Positions 23,314 through 25,827 of a DNA stretch of 25,827 nt are shown here, one piece after another. The translations under genes and the position numbers were made by a program. Origin of the DNA: Clostridia bacterium (lineage in GTDB: Bacteria > Bacillota > Clostridia > UMGS1883). The notes beneath the pieces are model-generated. The model worked only from the letters and a program-made list of their open reading frames with translations, was not told the origin of the DNA and ran no database searches. The first letter of the stretch is position 1, and every line of letters starts with the position of its first letter. The stretch spans positions 1 to 25,827 of the forward strand of contig JAJQCX010000122.1 in NCBI GenBank assembly GCA_021202495.1. Direction: 5' to 3'.

Positions 23314-23342
23314 ATTATACTTAAAAGTTATAAGCATGTCAA
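23314..23342 (-). promoter_or_regulatory. Consensus promoter of the toxin-antitoxin pair
   Basis: On the minus strand a perfect TTGACA (23337-23342) and perfect TATAAT (23314-23319) are exactly 17 bases apart. The palindrome ACTTTTAAGT (23319-23328) lies in the spacer next to the -10 box, and ATACTT/AAGTAT arms flank it, a plausible site for the antitoxin to bind. Confidence 0.85.
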
Positions 23343-23393
23343 GTATGTTTATGTTGTTTTCTTGCTGCACCGGTTTTCCACTCTTCCCATAAC

Positions 23394-23431
23394 AAAAACC
23401 GTGCCTCCCTCAACGGACAGCACGGTTTTTT
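23394..23431 (-). terminator. Terminator of the ylxM-ffh-rpsP-khpA operon
   Basis: AAAAACCGTGC (23394-23404) and GCACGGTTTTTT (23420-23431) pair over 11 bases around a 15-base loop, two bases beyond the khpA stop on the minus strand, with a T run after it. It ends the operon after khpA. Confidence 0.85.
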
Positions 23432-23433
23432 CA

Positions 23434-23667
23434 TTATTCGACTATTTCAACCATTACCCTCTTGCCGTCCTTATTCGCGGCAGCCTTGACAACGGTTCTT
23501 ATCGCCTTTGCTATCTTGCCCTTGCGTCCTATCACCTTTCCCATGTCGCTCTGAGCAACTCTCAGCGAGAGGACGATTTCCCCGTCCTCCTTTTCGCTTT
23601 CGTCAATCGACACCTCGTCTGGCTTTTCGACAAGCGGCAAAACAATAGTTTCAAGCAGCTCTTTCAT
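23434..23667 (-). CDS. khpA: KH-domain RNA-binding protein KhpA
   Basis: A small RNA-binding protein of 77 residues, one KH domain. The nucleic-acid loop is the GRKG of VIGRKGKIAKAIRTVV. KhpA works with KhpB (EloR/Jag) in streptococci to affect cell elongation and binds many small RNAs in clostridia. It lies 20 bases after rpsP, its usual place; a GAAAGGG ribosome site precedes the ATG. It is the last gene of the operon here, where many relatives continue with rimM, trmD and rplS. Confidence 0.95.
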   Translation of the reverse strand: MKELLETIVLPLVEKPDEVSIDESEKEDGEIVLSLRVAQSDMGKVIGRKGKIAKAIRTVVKAAANKDGKRVMVEIVE

Positions 23668-23687
23668 TCTTAAAACCCTTTCGCCTA

Positions 23688-23933
23688 TTATTCTATAACG
23701 CCGCTCTTCTTGAGCAGGCTCTTAACCGTATCTGTGGGCTGTGCGCCGTTAGCCATCCACTGCTTAACCTTGTCAGCATCAACCTGAAACTGAGAGGGTT
23801 CTCTCATCGGGTCATATGTTCCTACTTCCTCGATAAATCTTCCGTCGCGCGGATATCTCGAATCCGCCACAACAACACGGTAGAAGGGAGCCTTCTTTGC
23901 GCCAACTCTTCTGAGTCTGATTTTAACTGCCAT
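23688..23933 (-). CDS. rpsP: 30S ribosomal protein S16
   Basis: A primary-binding protein of the small ribosomal subunit that stabilises the 5' domain of 16S rRNA. It has 81 residues, the normal length. The N-terminal MAVKIRLRRVGAKKAPFYRVVVADSR block (two overlapping family signatures), GRFIEEVGTYDP and the WMANGAQPTDTV segment identify it. AGAGGTG precedes the start codon. The 67-base gap after ffh contains a small AACAAC/GTTGTT hairpin (23974-23988) without a T run. Confidence 0.98.
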   Translation of the reverse strand: MAVKIRLRRVGAKKAPFYRVVVADSRYPRDGRFIEEVGTYDPMREPSQFQVDADKVKQWMANGAQPTDTVKSLLKKSGVIE

Positions 23934-24000
23934 TTCAATGCACCTCTTGTAATAAAATATTATTTTTTATATGAACAACATCGTTGTTACTAACCTTATT

Positions 24001-25326
24001 TTAAAACGGTAATTTCATTTTCTTCATCTTTTTCGGGTCGGAAAACATCTTCATCATTTTCCTCACCTGGTCAAACTGCTTCAAAAGCTGATTCACGTCA
24101 TAGACCTTCGTACCGCTTCCGTCGGCAATGCGCTTTTTGCGGCTCGAATTTATAATCTCCGGTCTCTCGCGCTCCTTTATTGTCATCGACTTAATAATAG
24201 CCTCGGTCTGCGCCATCTTTTTCTCGTCAACCTTTGCGCCCTTGAGCGCCTTTGCGTCAACGCCCGGCAGCATTTTCAGCATATTTTCAATCGGACCCAT
24301 CTTTTTCATCTGTTCCAACTGGTCAAGATAATCGTTCAAGTCAAACCTCTGCTCGCGCAGCTTTTTCTCAAGCTCCGCCGCCTTTTTATCGTCCATCGCG
24401 CTCTGCGCCTTGTCGATAAGACTCAAAACGTCGCCCATGCCCAATATTCTCGACGCCATTCTGTCGGGATAAAACGGCTCCAAATCGTCAAGCTTTTCGC
24501 CCATGCCGACGTATTTGATAGGCTTGCCCGTCACCGCCTTCACCGAAAGCGCCGCGCCGCCGCGCGTGTCGCCGTCAAGCTTTGTCAATATAATCGCGTC
24601 AACGCCCAGCTGCTCGTTAAAGCTCTCCGCAACGTTCACAGCGTCCTGACCTGTCATCGCATCCACAACAAGAAGTATCTCCGTCGGGTGCGTCTCTTTC
24701 TTTATCTCAACAAGCTCGCCCATCAGCGCTTCGTCGATGTGAAGTCTGCCCGCCGTGTCGAGGATAATCGTGTCGTATTTTGTCAAATCGCACGTTTCGA
24801 CCGCTTTTTTCGCAATTTTAACCGGGTTCTTTTCGTCAAAATCGGCATAAACTCCGCAGCCGACCTGCTCGCCCACAACCTGCAGCTGCTTTATCGCCGC
24901 GGGTCTGTACACGTCGCACCCGACCAAAAGCGTGCGCTTGCCGCTCTTTTTCAAAACTCCGCCGAGCTTTGCCGCCGTCGTCGTCTTGCCCGCGCCCTGA
25001 AGACCCACCATCATGTAGACAGTCGGCGCTTTCGGCGAAACGGTCAGCTTTGACGCCGCGCCGCCCATCAGCTCCGTCAGCTCGTCGCGCACGATTTTTA
25101 TAATCTGCTGTCCCGGCGTCAGGCTCTCCAGAACGTCGCTGCCGACAGCCTTGTCAAAAACCTTTTTTTCAAAATCCTTTACAACCTTAAAGCTTACGTC
25201 CGCTTCAAGAAGCGCCAACCGCACCTCGCGCATCGCGCTCTTTAAGTCCTTTTCCGAAACCTTGCCCTTGCCCGTCAGCTTTTTAAACGTATTTTGCAGT
25301 TTTTCCCCCAAGGATTCAAACGCCAT
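24001..25326 (-). CDS. ffh: Signal recognition particle GTPase Ffh
   Basis: Binds signal sequences on nascent membrane proteins and, with SRP RNA and FtsY, targets them to the Sec translocon. The protein has 441 residues. The helical N domain (1-95) is followed by the GTPase G domain with the P-loop GLQGAGKTTTAAKLG (108-122), DTAGR, and TKLDGDTRGGAALS. The Met-rich M domain (about 300-441) ends MKKMKLPF. I place the start at 25326, where MAFESLGEKLQNTFKKL matches the family start; the open frame runs 24 codons further but into ylxM-side sequence. The gene is 13 bases after ylxM. The SRP RNA gene is not in the window. Confidence 0.97.
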   Translation of the reverse strand: MAFESLGEKLQNTFKKLTGKGKVSEKDLKSAMREVRLALLEADVSFKVVKDFEKKVFDKAVGSDVLESLTPGQQIIKIVRDELTELMGGAASKLTVSPKAPTVYMMVGLQGAGKTTTAAKLGGVLKKSGKRTLLVGCDVYRPAAIKQLQVVGEQVGCGVYADFDEKNPVKIAKKAVETCDLTKYDTIILDTAGRLHIDEALMGELVEIKKETHPTEILLVVDAMTGQDAVNVAESFNEQLGVDAIILTKLDGDTRGGAALSVKAVTGKPIKYVGMGEKLDDLEPFYPDRMASRILGMGDVLSLIDKAQSAMDDKKAAELEKKLREQRFDLNDYLDQLEQMKKMGPIENMLKMLPGVDAKALKGAKVDEKKMAQTEAIIKSMTIKERERPEIINSSRKKRIADGSGTKVYDVNQLLKQFDQVRKMMKMFSDPKKMKKMKLPF

Positions 25327-25339
25327 TGGCTCACCCCCG

Positions 25340-25678
25340 TCAAATATCAACTCCGCGCAATTCCTCCAGCGCCTCATCCGCCAAAGCGTCAATCGCACTG
25401 CCCGAACTCACAGCCTTTATCTTCCGCAGCGCGTCCTGCGCTTTTTCAATGCGCGCCGCCTTTTCGCAAAGCTTGAGCTTTGCCTCATAATCGTCAAGCA
25501 TTTCCTCGCCGCGCTTGATAAAATCCCGCACGCCTTGCCTGCTTATTCCCATATTCTCGGCAATTTCCCCGAGCGACAAATCCTCGTCGTAATAATATTC
25601 CAACGTCTGCGCCTGCTTATCGGTCAAAAGCGCCCCGTAAGATGAAAGCAGCGCACTGTAATTCAAATTCTTTTCCAT
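25340..25678 (-). CDS. ylxM: YlxM-family (UPF0122) helix-turn-helix protein
   Basis: A protein of 112 residues with a sigma-70 region-4-like helix-turn-helix: LTDKQAQTLEYYYDEDLSLGEIAENMGISRQGVRDFIKR, split over helices at about 18-57. A charged helical tail follows. YlxM is encoded just upstream of ffh across Firmicutes and has been shown to bind SRP components in streptococci; its exact role is open. AAGGGTGA precedes the ATG at 25678. It opens the operon, behind a consensus-like promoter and a leader with a small hairpin. Confidence 0.94.
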   Translation of the reverse strand: MEKNLNYSALLSSYGALLTDKQAQTLEYYYDEDLSLGEIAENMGISRQGVRDFIKRGEEMLDDYEAKLKLCEKAARIEKAQDALRKIKAVSSGSAIDALADEALEELRGVDI

Positions 25679-25693
25679 TCACATTCACCCTTT

Positions 25694-25713
25694 GTAAAGC
25701 TTTTTAACTTTAC
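25694..25713 (-). repeat. Small hairpin in the ylxM leader
   Basis: GTAAAG (25694-25699) and CTTTAC (25708-25713) form a perfect six-base stem with an eight-base loop, just upstream of the ylxM ribosome site. It is too weak to call a regulator. Confidence 0.35.
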
Positions 25714-25722
25714 ATCTTCCTT

Positions 25723-25751
25723 ATTGTACACCACTTTCCCGCCCTTGTCAA
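25723..25751 (-). promoter_or_regulatory. Promoter of ylxM-ffh-rpsP-khpA
   Basis: On the minus strand TTGACA (25746-25751) and TACAAT (25723-25728) are 17 bases apart, about 45 bases before the ylxM start. Confidence 0.8.
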
Positions 25752-25776
25752 CCCCGTTTTTAATTTTTTCGTTAAA

Positions 25777-25799
25777 GTTCAGCCGCTTCGCGGCTGAAC
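25777..25799. repeat. Perfect hairpin with TTCG-type loop
   Basis: GTTCAGCCG and CGGCTGAAC are perfect nine-base arms around CTTCG. It could be the terminator stem of a minus-strand gene beyond the window, because a T-rich stretch follows on that strand, or one unit of a dispersed palindromic repeat. Confidence 0.6.
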
Positions 25800-25826
25800 A
25801 CGGGGACAAGCTCCGCTTTTCCCCGT
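25800..25826. repeat. Second hairpin abutting the first
   Basis: ACGGGGA and TCCCCGT are perfect seven-base outer arms; after one C-T mismatch, AAGC and GCTT continue the stem around TCC. It starts on the base after the previous hairpin. I see no gene in 25752-25827. Confidence 0.6.
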
Positions 25827-25827
25827 A

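Noticed and set aside
1..25827. CRISPR arrays, transfer RNAs, insertion sequences or prophage genes
   Set aside because: I found no regularly spaced repeats, no tRNA-like T-arm sequences between genes, and no transposase, integrase or phage structural proteins.

Overview
The window looks like chromosomal DNA of an anaerobic Firmicute of the class Clostridia. The evidence is a type II fatty-acid operon in the order known from streptococci and clostridia with a FabK-type enoyl reductase, pyruvate phosphate dikinase, the [FeFe]-hydrogenase maturase HydG, a secreted SLH-repeat protein, a ylxM-ffh-rpsP-khpA cluster, and ten recognisable sigma-A-type promoters, nine of them with 17-base spacers. 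It is gene-dense: no stretch over about 210 bases lacks a gene, and I saw no tRNA, rRNA, CRISPR array or insertion sequence.

Layout. 1-966: one plus-strand acyltransferase-like gene with its own promoter, ending at a terminator shared with the convergent ppdK (981-3608, minus). 3697-11986: one minus-strand fatty-acid operon, transcribed acpP-fabK-fabD-fabG-fabF-accB-fabZ-accC-accD-accA. It has a promoter and inverted repeat before acpP, a strong hairpin between acpP and fabK, and a terminator after accA. fabH and the usual regulators (fabT or fapR) are absent. 12000-15855: two minus-strand secreted proteins, a multidomain GH30-type glycosidase and a protein with SLH-like repeats. 15897-20116: plus strand, hydG divergent from the SLH gene, then murA-walJ-rlmH under a consensus promoter. 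20226-22590: plus strand, a promoter driving a hisD-like/hisB-like pair, then a small DUF1858 CxxC protein. 22598-23342: a minus-strand HigBA-like toxin-antitoxin pair. 23394-25751: ylxM-ffh-rpsP-khpA on the minus strand, cut short before rimM-trmD-rplS. The window ends in two adjacent perfect or near-perfect hairpins.

Most of the window is core metabolism and housekeeping. The part that departs most from known biology is the hisD-like/hisB-like pair. Both proteins keep the family fold motifs, yet each has substitutions at metal-ligand or phosphate-site positions. The two genes stand together with their own promoter and no other his gene in the window. I infer, without proof, that they may act on something other than histidine intermediates. 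Secondary points of interest are the built-in attenuator and candidate operator of the fatty-acid operon, and the toxin-antitoxin pair sitting where the ribosomal-protein operon normally continues.
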